From a virus: a stretch of 57,171 nucleotides of DNA. The notes beneath the pieces are model-generated. The model was not told where the DNA came from. It was given only the letters and a program-made list of their open reading frames with translations, and searched no databases. A program made the translations under genes and the position numbers. Where the stretch lies: IMG/VR virus record IMGVR_UViG_3300024348_000042, positions 1 through 57,171 of that record; one strand, written 5' to 3'. Shown piece after piece: positions 32,966-40,458 of this stretch. Numbering within the stretch: the first letter of the stretch is position 1; each line of letters opens with the position of its first letter.

Positions 32966-33192
32966 GTTGTTACTCCATGCAGTTGTTGTAATTTAAGTGT
33001 AACTGCCCAGATATGTTTGCACTTTAGATTTCTGTAAACATGATCCTCACATTCACAGGTTTCCTCAACATAGTTGACATGGTATGGTCTGTTGCCATGC
33101 ACAACTGCATTGGGAGATAAAAGTAAAACGACTTGTTTGTCCTCAATTAGTTTGAAGGCTTTTTCAAGTCTTGGGATTGCTTGGTTATACAT
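32962..33192 (-). CDS. SWIM-type zinc-finger protein
   Basis: 76 residues. CECEDHVYRNLKCKHIWAV near 47-65 is a SWIM zinc finger (CxCx(n)CxH), preceded by a beta pair (YHVNYVEET). SWIM fingers bind DNA or proteins. It overlaps the HAD phosphatase gene by 8 bp. Confidence 0.75.
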   Translation of the reverse strand: MYNQAIPRLEKAFKLIEDKQVVLLLSPNAVVHGNRPYHVNYVEETCECEDHVYRNLKCKHIWAVTLKLQQLHGVTT

Positions 33193-33658
33193 CAGTAAAC
33201 CTCACTTGGTGGCATTGGATGCCAATCTTTCTCCATCGGTCAACGACTTTTTGTCTGTCGTCAAATGCTACCTTTGGATCAAATCCTGCTTCTCTGATTT
33301 TTCCTAAGAGTTCTTCCTTGACATCATCATCCCCTCTAAAGTCTCCATCTGCTCTAAGGAACAATGCACTATGCTTGATTCCAAAGTTTGCAAGTTGCTG
33401 TTCAGTGACTTTTCTGTGTCTCTCGTTTCTTGCAGAAGTGATAATTACCCTGTGTCCACTTTCGATAAGAGATTTTATTACACCAGTAACATCTTCCTGT
33501 TCAACATCATTTTCAAGGATTACTTCATCATCCAAGAATATTTTCCAATTTAGTTTTTTGCCTTTCTTTGCACCTGCTTTTGCTAGTGCATGGCGTTTTT
33601 CAATGTTGACTATGGTTCCGTCAACATCACAAATTACATCAAATTTATCTTGTTTCAT
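33185..33658 (-). CDS. HAD-family phosphatase, PNKP-phosphatase-like
   Basis: 157 residues. Motif I CDVDGTIVN near 10-18, motif II ITSARN near 73, and the acidic DDRQKVVDRWRKIGI near 130 follow the phosphatase domain of T4 polynucleotide kinase/phosphatase. It probably removes 3'-phosphates from nucleic-acid ends. The kinase half is encoded separately at 52320-52811. Its promoter has an operator palindrome. Confidence 0.82.
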   Translation of the reverse strand: MKQDKFDVICDVDGTIVNIEKRHALAKAGAKKGKKLNWKIFLDDEVILENDVEQEDVTGVIKSLIESGHRVIITSARNERHRKVTEQQLANFGIKHSALFLRADGDFRGDDDVKEELLGKIREAGFDPKVAFDDRQKVVDRWRKIGIQCHQVRFTDV

Positions 33659-33659
33659 G

Positions 33660-33675
33660 TATACTATAGATAATA
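33660..33675 (-). promoter_or_regulatory. Operator palindrome of the HAD phosphatase
   Basis: TATACTATAGATAATA on the plus strand immediately before the start codon, with a TATA-like CTCTATATAATAG beyond it. Confidence 0.7.
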
Positions 33676-33679
33676 TACT

Positions 33680-33919
33680 CTATATAATAGTATCGGATAC
33701 TTCGGATTCCATCAAATCTTCGTCAATATATGACTCTAAAAAGTCTATTTTCTCTATTGTGAATAATTCCCTGCACTTTGTTAGAATGACATCCTTTGAA
33801 GTCAGCAAATAACTGACATCTTCCTGACATTCCATATTGTCAATGCAGTTTTTTAAAAATACAAGCATTCCTAGATATGTGTAGAAACTACTTGATGATC
33901 CGTCATTTAGAGGATCCAT
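33680..33919 (-). CDS. Uncharacterised small protein
   Basis: 79 residues, helical, acidic C-terminus (LESYIDEDLMESEVSDTII), three scattered Cys. A TATA-like ATAAATAAAAG sits ~20 bp upstream. Function unknown. Confidence 0.52.
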   Translation of the reverse strand: MDPLNDGSSSSFYTYLGMLVFLKNCIDNMECQEDVSYLLTSKDVILTKCRELFTIEKIDFLESYIDEDLMESEVSDTII

Positions 33920-33939
33920 ATTGTATATGTTCTATACTT

Positions 33940-34119
33940 TTATTTATCAGTTTCCAATATTTCGCCAATTAATTCCTGACAACCCATTAGATGCCTTACC
34001 TTATCCCTGTTCTTTGATTCTACTCCAGATTCAAACATTGGTTCTTCCTCAACAATCTTTACCAATTGTTCCAAGACTTCCATTGTATGTACCAAGTCTA
34101 AATCAGTAATTCTTTCCAT
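33940..34119 (-). CDS. Small acidic helical protein
   Basis: 59 residues from MERITDLDLVHTMEVL at 34119; the upstream portion of the frame overlaps the SNase gene. Coiled-coil tendency, acidic. Function unknown. Confidence 0.52.
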   Translation of the reverse strand: MERITDLDLVHTMEVLEQLVKIVEEEPMFESGVESKNRDKVRHLMGCQELIGEILETDK

Positions 34120-34132
34120 AATCACTTTATTT

Positions 34133-34495
34133 TTAGAATTTGTCTGACATAAATTCTTTTCCATAGTTCTTTTCCAGCAAATGTTCCGTTAGATTGCATG
34201 GTATTCCTTTTTCACCGTCTGTCATAAAAGAGGCATCAAAGAAAACATACGCAATATATCTTCCAAACTTTCCCTTCTTGAATACCTGTATTATGACTTC
34301 CTTTCCAAGTATTATATTCCTTACATAATCCCTAACCATAATTCCTTCGGGCTTTGACTTTCCTCTAACCTCTGGCGTGTTAATTCCTGCAAGTCTTATC
34401 TTCTCTTTTACAGTAATTGAAAATCCCAAGTCTACTTCAAACGTGAACGTGTCACCGTCATACACATCTACAATCTTTGCTTTATATTCATACAA
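34133..34495 (-). CDS. SNase-family thermonuclease-like protein
   Basis: 120 residues. VYDGDTFTF (near 11-19), IRLAGINTPEV (near 33-43) and FGRYIAYVFF (near 78) contain the conserved Asp, Arg, Glu and second Arg of staphylococcal nuclease. No signal peptide, so it acts in the cell or virion. It probably degrades or processes host nucleic acid. Confidence 0.85.
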   Translation of the reverse strand: MYEYKAKIVDVYDGDTFTFEVDLGFSITVKEKIRLAGINTPEVRGKSKPEGIMVRDYVRNIILGKEVIIQVFKKGKFGRYIAYVFFDASFMTDGEKGIPCNLTEHLLEKNYGKEFMSDKF

Positions 34496-34709
34496 GTCCG
34501 TTGTTAAAATGATCTAGTTCCTGATAAAGTTTGTCTGCCTTGTCCAATCTTCCTGTCACATGAAAGTGTATGTCTGCCAACATTCTTAGATCATGATCCG
34601 TTAGTTTTGTTTTGAATATGTCATATGAGTTATACATAATCATGTCCAAGTCATCAACGTGTGAAATCATATCAATCATTTTTTGTTTTGTTTCTTCATA
34701 ATCTGACAT
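34488..34709 (-). CDS. Small helical protein
   Basis: 73 residues from MSDYEETKQKMIDM at 34709, taken as the start because the preceding MLPLYI lies in a TATA-like region. Helical, acidic. Overlaps the SNase gene by 8 bp. Confidence 0.52.
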   Translation of the reverse strand: MSDYEETKQKMIDMISHVDDLDMIMYNSYDIFKTKLTDHDLRMLADIHFHVTGRLDKADKLYQELDHFNNGLV

Positions 34710-34743
34710 GATATACAATGGTAACATTATTATTTAATGGTTT

Positions 34744-34884
34744 CTAACACACGGTGGTTTTCGCAATTATCATGTCAACACATTTTGGCTTTTCAACTTC
34801 AGGCATAAGTATAATTATAATTGCTATTAAAAAAGTGGAAAGTATTATGAGCTTGTACTCATAAAGTCTTTTCAATAATGACAT
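34744..34884 (-). CDS. Tiny single-TM protein
   Basis: 46 residues: basic N-terminus (LLKRLYEYK), membrane segment (LIILSTFLIAIIIILM), then a polar tail with two Cys. Small membrane protein of unknown role. Confidence 0.55.
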   Translation of the reverse strand: MSLLKRLYEYKLIILSTFLIAIIIILMPEVEKPKCVDMIIAKTTVC

Positions 34885-35015
34885 TGGCATTCGCAAAAGG
34901 TATAGTCAAACTCTATCTTGCATGATCCTGCATCACACAACTTTGGTCTTTTCCCATCAATGCCTTCTATGCCATTATCCTTTACGCAATGTGAACAAAC
35001 CTTTCCCCTGACCAT
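34872..35015 (-). CDS. Tiny Cys-rich zinc-binding protein
   Basis: 47 residues with CSHC near 7, CDAGSC in the middle and CECQCH at the end. Overlaps the TM gene by 13 bp. Function unknown. Confidence 0.6.
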   Translation of the reverse strand: MVRGKVCSHCVKDNGIEGIDGKRPKLCDAGSCKIEFDYTFCECQCHY

Positions 35016-35039
35016 ATGATAGTTATATAAACTAAGGTA

Positions 35040-35153
35040 TTATGCTTTTTTTAGACATATTGGGCAATGTTCTGCACAACTGTCTTTTAGATGAAAACAA
35101 CTTTGTTCATAGCACTTATCACACCAGTTCTTGTAATCATAAGTTGTAACCAC
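35040..35153 (-). CDS. Tiny zinc-binding protein with GTG start
   Basis: 37 residues, five Cys pairs or singles: CDKC, SCFH, CAEH, CPIC. GTG start at 35153. Probably binds two zinc ions. Confidence 0.55.
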   Translation of the reverse strand: MVTTYDYKNWCDKCYEQSCFHLKDSCAEHCPICLKKA

Positions 35154-35158
35154 TATAT

Positions 35159-35317
35159 TCAATAAATATTCAACTTATTATATTTTATTGTTCTGCTCAT
35201 ATTTGTATTAATTCCAATGTAATGACAATCGAAACATTGTTGTGATGATTCCCAGCAGTGCTTTCCTGTACAACCTGTTGACTTTACAGTTTTATTGCAT
35301 ATTTTACATCTTACCAT
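35159..35317 (-). CDS. Tiny zinc-binding protein
   Basis: 52 residues: CKIC (4-7), GCTGKHC, and CFDCH, followed by a basic tail. Overlaps the next upstream gene by 14 bp. Function unknown. Confidence 0.6.
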   Translation of the reverse strand: MVRCKICNKTVKSTGCTGKHCWESSQQCFDCHYIGINTNMSRTIKYNKLNIY

Positions 35318-35450
35318 TATCTTCGTCAAATTTTGCCACTTTTATCTTTTTCCACCCTTCTGGAACTTTTACATCCCAACAATCAACAAACTCGAATGGA
35401 ATATCAATGCTTTCATAAATCTTCTTTTCGTCTTTGTCCAAGACTTTCAT
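35304..35450 (-). CDS. Small hypothetical protein
   Basis: 48 residues, charged N-terminus and a beta-like VDCWDVKVPEGWKKIKVAKF segment. 4-bp overlap with the gene upstream. Function unknown. Confidence 0.5.
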   Translation of the reverse strand: MKVLDKDEKKIYESIDIPFEFVDCWDVKVPEGWKKIKVAKFDEDNGKM

Positions 35451-35548
35451 GCGTTTATTTCCTGATGAAGTTCCCTGATCAATCTCTTGTACGCAATTCT
35501 AGTTTCCCTAATCTGTGAAGATAGCCAATTGACAGTATCTTGATTCAT
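35447..35548 (-). CDS. Tiny helical protein
   Basis: 33 residues in a single predicted basic helix (WLSSQIRETRIAYKRLIREL). Function unknown. Confidence 0.45.
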   Translation of the reverse strand: MNQDTVNWLSSQIRETRIAYKRLIRELHQEINA

Positions 35549-35582
35549 TGTATAGAATTATGTTGTCATAACATATAATTGT

Positions 35583-35786
35583 TTAGTATGCCTTGAGCCA
35601 TCTGTTCTCGCCTTTGTTACTTCTTGACTTTAACCTGAACAACTCGTTGCAACATGGACATCTGGGTGATTTTATCTTCATAAACACTTTGCACTCACTG
35701 CAATATTTTTGCCCACTTTCATATCTTTTGACTTTGGGAGAATTAGGCAATCCCTTGCATGATCCTTTGCAACTCAATCTATACAA
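35583..35786 (-). CDS. Thaumarchaeal-type CPCC zinc ribbon, copy 2
   Basis: 67 residues. CKGSCKGLPN at the N-terminus, RYESGQKYCSECKVF in the middle and CPCCNELFRLKSR near the end: same order as 25249-25452. It matches the host-like family best (CKGxCK...RY..GQKxC..C..F...CPCC...LR). Probably acquired from the host and duplicated. Confidence 0.75.
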   Translation of the reverse strand: MYRLSCKGSCKGLPNSPKVKRYESGQKYCSECKVFMKIKSPRCPCCNELFRLKSRSNKGENRWLKAY

Positions 35787-35884
35787 CCAATTCCGTTACA
35801 AATCTCACATTTTATCTTCAGTCTAACGCCTGTTGAAAAATCAGCATTATAACCTCTCGAATAACATTTCTTACAACTTTTCAT
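35774..35884 (-). CDS. Tiny DnaJ-like zinc knuckle protein
   Basis: 36 residues: CKKC and CEICNGIGC. The CxxCxGxG-type sequence recalls DnaJ central-domain repeats. Overlaps the CPCC ribbon gene by 13 bp. Confidence 0.6.
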   Translation of the reverse strand: MKSCKKCYSRGYNADFSTGVRLKIKCEICNGIGCID

Positions 35885-35915
35885 ATTGATTTGTTTAATT
35901 ATGTAAATATAACTT

Positions 35916-36200
35916 TTACTTTGATATTTTTACAGATTGTGAATCTACTGTATATGGATTGCAGGTTCCTATCATATATTTTATTGACTTTACCATTGCA
36001 TCATTATTCTTCAAGTTTCCACTTAACAATGGAATTACTATTTCATCCCAGCAATTATCACAAACGTTTCCACTAAAGTAAGTATTATCATCTCGATCTT
36101 TCCATTTGCAAGTTATGAATCCACTTCCATAACCTGATTTATCAGAGTCACATATTGGACACAATTCATTGCGTTTAGTATCTTTTACCCAATCTGTCAT
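35916..36200 (-). CDS. Zinc-binding protein, unknown
   Basis: 94 residues: CPIC near 14, an ITCKWKD strand with another Cys, and VCDNC near 47 followed by a helical C-terminus. Likely treble-clef-like. Function unknown. Confidence 0.62.
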   Translation of the reverse strand: MTDWVKDTKRNELCPICDSDKSGYGSGFITCKWKDRDDNTYFSGNVCDNCWDEIVIPLLSGNLKNNDAMVKSIKYMIGTCNPYTVDSQSVKISK

Positions 36201-36232
36201 GTCAATATCATGTAATGTGGATTATAAATACT

Positions 36233-36415
36233 TTAACAAATGTTGAGTTTTGTTGCACACTTGTAATGATACCACTTGTGATTCTTTGTTCTTCTACTTG
36301 CAATCTTTTCCCCTGCCTTTATTTCCTTTTCACAGTTCTTGCATATTGCCGATCCCTTTCTTGTTATCATTGCCTGACTTAGAATTGTAATGTTTGTGTT
36401 TGGACTTGTGATCAT
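36233..36415 (-). CDS. Small zinc finger with GEK motif
   Basis: 60 residues. ICKNCEKEIKAGEKIASRR then HYKC is the same finger type as the first unit of the 24786-25112 protein. Basic middle suggests nucleic-acid binding. A TATA-like GAATAAATAATC supports the first Met. Confidence 0.62.
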   Translation of the reverse strand: MITSPNTNITILSQAMITRKGSAICKNCEKEIKAGEKIASRRTKNHKWYHYKCATKLNIC

Positions 36416-36439
36416 ATTGAATTGTCTTGCATTGATTAT

Positions 36440-36682
36440 TTATTCGTTATCGTGATATCTCTTGAAGTGTCTTTCTGCATCAACAATAATGTCCACAAAA
36501 TCCCCTTTCATGATATAATCACAATCCTGTGCTGGACATTCGACTTGCATGGATTCCGTCAATGCTTCTTCCAACATACCTTGAAACTTCTTTTTTTTGT
36601 TAAATTTTACGATCTTTTCTGCACATTGGTACATATGGATTGATCCACTTTCACAGTATTCTCCACAATACCAGCACTTCAT
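36440..36682 (-). CDS. Two-site zinc-finger protein
   Basis: 80 residues: CWYC...CAEK (first site) and CPAQDCDYIM...HFKRYH, a C2H2-like second site. Lys-rich centre. Function unknown; DNA binding likely. Confidence 0.64.
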   Translation of the reverse strand: MKCWYCGEYCESGSIHMYQCAEKIVKFNKKKKFQGMLEEALTESMQVECPAQDCDYIMKGDFVDIIVDAERHFKRYHDNE

Positions 36683-36744
36683 ATTACGTTATTATATATT
36701 GTAATAAAAAAGTATTTCGGAAGTTCAGGGTAATCTGGGGTTTC

Positions 36745-37095
36745 CTAAATAGATGCAAGTGATCCATCTTTCAAACTGATATCCTCTAACACATGATCTG
36801 CTCTCGAAATCATTTCTTTTTCTTGTTCTTTTGTGATATCAGATCTACTGCCAGTGACAAATTCAGACTTGGTTCTTAACAGTTTGAGATCTTTCTCGTC
36901 TTGCTCGATTAACGGAGCAAATTCACTACATCGCACACTTACAAAAGCAGTTGGATCTTTTTTTGAAATATCACCCAACAAACTTAGTATTTCTTGTAAT
37001 CGAGGTTGTGCATGGTCTATCTCGATTATCAGTTTTATGTCATCAGGATGTTCTGTTTCCAGATCTCCTTTGATGACTTTACCTCTTTGTTTCAT
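36745..37095 (-). CDS. Uncharacterised protein under operator control
   Basis: 116 residues from MKQRGKVIKGDLE at 37095. The longer frame would begin MYYLRYS, but those codons are just the operator read through, and the same artefact occurs at several operator genes. Mixed alpha/beta, charged. Function unknown. Confidence 0.62.
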   Translation of the reverse strand: MKQRGKVIKGDLETEHPDDIKLIIEIDHAQPRLQEILSLLGDISKKDPTAFVSVRCSEFAPLIEQDEKDLKLLRTKSEFVTGSRSDITKEQEKEMISRADHVLEDISLKDGSLASI

Positions 37096-37097
37096 AC

Positions 37098-37113
37098 TAT
37101 ACCTTAGATAATA
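37098..37113 (-). promoter_or_regulatory. Operator palindrome of the 36745-37095 gene
   Basis: TATACCTTAGATAATA, followed by the TATA box CTTAATAAACC at 37116-37126. It is one of the clearest copies and gives the consensus spacing: TATA box, ~4 bp, operator, 2 bp, start codon. Confidence 0.8.
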
Positions 37114-37132
37114 CACTTAATAAACCTATTGA

Positions 37133-38038
37133 TTAGTCAGATTCGGTTTTGTCTAATCTTAACTCGACAAATACTGGTAAGAATAATGATTTGCTATCTG
37201 CTCCTTTTCTTGAGATTACTCCGTTACATTTTACTGTAATGATAGTTCCAATTAATTCTTCTTGTCTAGCCCAAATGTCTTTTCTGGTTGCATCATCTAA
37301 TCCAGTTCCAACACTGGTCTTGATTGAACCGTCTTTGTTCTCGACTTGAATTGCTCCAGTCATTCCACTTGCCTTTCCAGTACCTTCTGCAAATCCAGTT
37401 ATCTTTAAGTCCATCTCGATTACTTCCTTCATCTTGACACATTGTTTGGATCTTTTATCTTCCCAAGGGTGGTCATTGTTCTTTAAGATAATACCTTCTT
37501 CGCCTTTTGCTAACTGTTCTTTGAATAATTCCTGTGCTTCTTCCAAGTTTGCAATCTCGAATGTTTGTACTACTTCAAATAATGGGTTTGCTGGAATTGC
37601 TCTTAATCTTGATAATCTTTCGACTCCAGTTCGTCTATCGACACCTTTGTCAAAGTCACATACATCAATTAAATCCCATGCTGTAAATCTTACTCTTGCA
37701 ACTTCCTCATCACTTACAGTTTCAACTACGGTCTTGTTTAAGATACCATTGCCAGTTTTTCGGTCTAATAATTTGCCTTCACTGTCAACTACGGTTAATT
37801 CTCCGTCTAACACAACATTGTCAATACTTGATAAAACTGCTTCAAAGTGTTTGTCCAACTTTGTCATTGTGTTTCCATTTCTGCTGAAAACCACGACTCT
37901 GCCGTCACGTTTTACTATTACTCCTCTCATGCCATCCATCTTGGTTTGTGCGAAACATGGGAATTGTATTCTGCCAATTTCCTTGTTTGGACTTACCAAC
38001 ATTACTGGTATTTTGACTTGTGCGTTGCTTTTAGACAT
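37133..38038 (-). CDS. ATP-dependent DNA ligase
   Basis: 301 residues. Motif I is QTKMDGMRG with lysine 33 as the expected AMP acceptor. VVLDGEL (near 98), EGIILKN (near 197) and KQCVKMKE (near 212) are motifs III, IV and V. An OB-fold like C-terminus follows. A compact single-catalytic-core ligase, as in viruses. It seals nicks in viral DNA, probably with the kinase at 52320-52811 and the HAD phosphatase. The gene has an operator promoter. Confidence 0.9.
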   Translation of the reverse strand: MSKSNAQVKIPVMLVSPNKEIGRIQFPCFAQTKMDGMRGVIVKRDGRVVVFSRNGNTMTKLDKHFEAVLSSIDNVVLDGELTVVDSEGKLLDRKTGNGILNKTVVETVSDEEVARVRFTAWDLIDVCDFDKGVDRRTGVERLSRLRAIPANPLFEVVQTFEIANLEEAQELFKEQLAKGEEGIILKNNDHPWEDKRSKQCVKMKEVIEMDLKITGFAEGTGKASGMTGAIQVENKDGSIKTSVGTGLDDATRKDIWARQEELIGTIITVKCNGVISRKGADSKSLFLPVFVELRLDKTESD

Positions 38039-38039
38039 A

Positions 38040-38055
38040 TATTATCTAGAGTATA
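38040..38055 (-). promoter_or_regulatory. Operator palindrome of the ligase gene
   Basis: TATTATCTAGAGTATA between the ligase start codon and a TATA-like CTATATGAATG further right. Confidence 0.72.
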
Positions 38056-38073
38056 TGTTCTATATGAATGTAT

Positions 38074-38778
38074 CTAATCTAGGGTATTTTCTGATTTTTC
38101 CATTCTGAACCTCAATTTCAAGTCATCAAGGTATTGTGTAACATCGTCATCATATTTGAAATGGTCATAAAGTGAGTTGAATGTTAAACTTTTGTGTACT
38201 GAATTGTTATATGTTGATCTTTTGAGTATGTCGAATGTATGGTTTATTGTTGATCTTCCACTTCTTAGTCTTATCTTAACCTGTGGACTTGCATTGTTTA
38301 TTAGCCAAAGTCCACACTGAACTTGATTGACACTCATCTTTAACTTGTCTGCAAGTATCTCAACGCTTCTTGTTCCACTTACACTCTTGTTCATTGACAT
38401 TATTCTGCCATGCTCATCCCTTGTTTTCTGTGATTGTACTTTCTTTTTTATTCTTTCATAATAATTCTGATATATCTCAAGTTTCTGAAAGTTGTTTACA
38501 TTACGTCTTTCCATGTTTGCCTCAACGACATACGCTTCCTCCTCCTCGTATGAGTCAAAACTCATTACCCTGTACTTTACCTTTAACCCAAGATTCTGAC
38601 ATACTTCAAAACGCGTATGTCCGTCAAGTATGAAATAGTTTTTGCTTACAGTTATTGGCTCTCTTTGACCGTTCTTCATTATTGATTCAGTAAGTATTTG
38701 CATTTCCTGTTTTGACGGTCTTGGAACCAGATCAAAAAAGTGATCATTGATCTTGAATGCACTTACAGGCTTTTCCAT
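38074..38778 (-). CDS. ParB/Spo0J-like nuclease-domain protein
   Basis: 234 residues. NGQREPITV (near 36) and ILDGHTRFEV (near 49) are box motifs of the ParB N-terminal domain, now known as a CTPase fold. A helix-turn-helix (SVEILADKLKMSVNQVQCG) follows. No parA gene is visible nearby. It could act in segregation, transcription or as an antirestriction-type nuclease; the inverted-pair elements are conceivable binding sites, which is untested. Confidence 0.72.
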   Translation of the reverse strand: MEKPVSAFKINDHFFDLVPRPSKQEMQILTESIMKNGQREPITVSKNYFILDGHTRFEVCQNLGLKVKYRVMSFDSYEEEEAYVVEANMERRNVNNFQKLEIYQNYYERIKKKVQSQKTRDEHGRIMSMNKSVSGTRSVEILADKLKMSVNQVQCGLWLINNASPQVKIRLRSGRSTINHTFDILKRSTYNNSVHKSLTFNSLYDHFKYDDDVTQYLDDLKLRFRMEKSENTLD

Positions 38779-38797
38779 TACATAATTAAATTTTGAC

Positions 38798-38992
38798 TTA
38801 ATTTAACTCTTTTGTCAGCATACGTGCAAGACATTCAGGGCATGGAATATATCCATCTCTGTCACTGCTCCAATTTTCAATTATTTCATCATCCAAATCA
38901 TGCCAACAGTTCATAAACCAAAATATACAACATAATGGAAATTTATATTTAACCCCATTTTCAAACCACTTTTGATCATACCAATCCAACAA
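38798..38992 (-). CDS. Small Cys-rich protein with CPEC knuckle
   Basis: 64 residues. FPLCCIFWF in a hydrophobic first half and PCPECLARML near the end. Resembles unnamed environmental-virus proteins. Function unknown. Confidence 0.58.
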   Translation of the reverse strand: MLDWYDQKWFENGVKYKFPLCCIFWFMNCWHDLDDEIIENWSSDRDGYIPCPECLARMLTKELN

Positions 38993-39020
38993 TGTTTGTA
39001 ATACTTTAGATTATTTATCG

Positions 39021-39242
39021 TTATCTTCTAAACCTTTCAAACAACCTTCTTGTACTGTATCGTCTTATTATTGCAAACACCGTATACCAGATGCTTATCT
39101 GTATCATCACACTCAAATCTGCTGAAACAATTCCCTCCACATACATTGGTAAAACTGTAAAGTTTAACGTTGTGGATATTATCAACCCTAGTGACACATC
39201 TATCAAAGTCTCAAACATTGATCTTTTCTTGGAATCTTTCAT
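39021..39242 (-). CDS. Two-TM membrane protein, DUF7220-like
   Basis: 73 residues: a charged start, two hydrophobic segments (LIDVSLGLIISTTLNFTVLP and ISIWYTVFAII) and a basic tail (RRYSTRRLFERFRR). The E-x-L-x(5)-G...N-F...LP...RxYxxRRxF pattern is a frequent small phage membrane family. Function unknown. Confidence 0.68.
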   Translation of the reverse strand: MKDSKKRSMFETLIDVSLGLIISTTLNFTVLPMYVEGIVSADLSVMIQISIWYTVFAIIRRYSTRRLFERFRR

Positions 39243-39256
39243 GTCTTTAGAAAAAA

Positions 39257-40078
39257 TTAGATTGCAACTAATCTAGCCTTTTTAGTGACAACTACCATTG
39301 AGATAATTGCTACTGCTAGTATCATCATTGCGATTGTACCAAACTCTGGAATTACATATGTTCCAATTATTTCTATACTACCTGCTTCTGCCACAAATGG
39401 TATAGTTATTGTTCGGTCTAGATCTGTTGCAACTTCGGTGTATTCGGTTTCATAACCGTCTACAAGTACAAAGAATACTTCATCAACCCCATCAATAGTT
39501 GAGTCAATGACATCTCTTGGAAGTGTAAGGACTATTTCTCCACCGTCTGCATTTATCAAGTCAACTGTGATTGATAGTGCTTCAGGATCGTTGTATATTG
39601 AATCTACTTCTCCACCAGATATTTCATATGCAATATCTGAAAGTGATGGTTGTGGTTCTTCGGTATATTCTAACAAAGTTCCATATCCAAATGTCGTAGA
39701 TGTTTCAAATCCTTGACTTGTTGAAGTTATTGTATATGTACCAGCATTGCCATATAATGCTCCACCAACAGTAATTGCTGTTGAATAATTTCCTTCCAAG
39801 TCTGTTTCGACTTGTGCTACTGTGATCAAGTTGCCGTTAGGTGCTGTGACCATTAAAATTATTGGAGTTATAGTGCTGTGTCCACTTACTTCAATTGTTT
39901 CTACTCCCTGATAATCAGGTTTGTCTGTTGCAACAGAAATGCTTTCCTTCTCTACTTGGATTTGACTTTGGGCTTCTTGAAATTCCAAAGTGTATTCCAT
40001 TCGAGGAGTTTCAGCACTTATTCCACTAATGCTTCCCACAATAATAATTGCAGTCAGCATCGTTAGTAATACTTTCAT
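39257..40078 (-). CDS. Secreted surface protein with PEFG-CTERM anchor
   Basis: 273 residues. A signal peptide (MKVLLTMLTAIIIVGSISG, cleavage after SAE) leads to two beta domains; the second (SDIAYEISGGEVDSI to RTITIPFVAEAGSIEIIGTY) recurs in 41504-41926. The C-terminus is VIPEFGTIAMMILAVA followed by hydrophobic residues and KKARLVAI: a PEFG motif, membrane helix and basic tail. PEFG-CTERM is a thaumarchaeal archaeosortase signal, so the protein is probably processed and anchored on the host surface. Superinfection exclusion or surface remodelling is inferred. Confidence 0.85.
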   Translation of the reverse strand: MKVLLTMLTAIIIVGSISGISAETPRMEYTLEFQEAQSQIQVEKESISVATDKPDYQGVETIEVSGHSTITPIILMVTAPNGNLITVAQVETDLEGNYSTAITVGGALYGNAGTYTITSTSQGFETSTTFGYGTLLEYTEEPQPSLSDIAYEISGGEVDSIYNDPEALSITVDLINADGGEIVLTLPRDVIDSTIDGVDEVFFVLVDGYETEYTEVATDLDRTITIPFVAEAGSIEIIGTYVIPEFGTIAMMILAVAIISMVVVTKKARLVAI

Positions 40079-40114
40079 TACAAGAATAAAAAATAAAGAT
40101 TATAAAAACCTTTG

Positions 40115-40393
40115 TCACTGTGGTTTTATCATATCCATAACTTGTGAAAGATTGATTCGTTCAAATCCTTCCAATTTATGTTCAAAGTCTCCAACTTTAC
40201 TCCACATATCCATGTCTAAAATCATGGAAATTTCTCCACGTAATTGATGACTTTTTACTTCTTCTACTGCTCTAATAATTCCTACACCACCTTGCATCAT
40301 TGTTCTTTTTTGTTCACCAGTTGCAGAAAAAGAAATTACTACAAACTCGGTGTTTTTTACCTTGTTTAGTTGTTTCATTGTTGTTTTATTCAT
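40115..40393 (-). CDS. Uncharacterised protein under operator control
   Basis: 92 residues, mixed alpha/beta (EFVVISFSATGEQKR, a Gly-rich loop, then KLEGFERINLSQVMDMI). The fully palindromic operator lies directly upstream. No recognised domain. Confidence 0.58.
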   Translation of the reverse strand: MNKTTMKQLNKVKNTEFVVISFSATGEQKRTMMQGGVGIIRAVEEVKSHQLRGEISMILDMDMWSKVGDFEHKLEGFERINLSQVMDMIKPQ

Positions 40394-40396
40394 ATC

Positions 40397-40412
40397 TATA
40401 CTCTAGAGTATA
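40397..40412 (-). promoter_or_regulatory. Perfect 16-bp operator palindrome
   Basis: TATACTCTAGAGTATA is fully self-complementary; it lies 4 bp from the start codon, with TATA box CTTAATAAACC at 40415-40425. This copy shows the symmetry of the element most clearly. Confidence 0.82.
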
Positions 40413-40430
40413 CCCTTAATAAACCTATGT

Positions 40431-40456
40431 AAAATAAAAAAAATAAAAGAAAAAAG
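40431..40456 (-). terminator. T-rich terminator after the gene at 40459-41460
   Basis: Interrupted T-tracts on the minus strand directly follow the stop codon of the secreted protein, as after the other secreted gene and the virion genes. Confidence 0.58.
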
Positions 40457-40458
40457 GG

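Noticed and set aside
33171-33812. 213-codon open frame on the plus strand
   Set aside because: It lies antisense to the HAD phosphatase gene, is Ser/Phe/Ile-rich without motifs, and has no TATA/start arrangement; the minus frame has clear catalytic motifs.
36745-37116. The longer start MYYLRYSM for the operator gene
   Set aside because: MYYLRY-type N-termini appear at several unrelated operator genes because the palindrome itself is read as codons; the leaderless Met after it fits the TATA spacing.
37434-38108. 224-codon plus-strand frame
   Set aside because: Antisense to the ligase, whose nucleotidyltransferase motifs are unmistakable; no membrane or enzyme pattern in the shadow.
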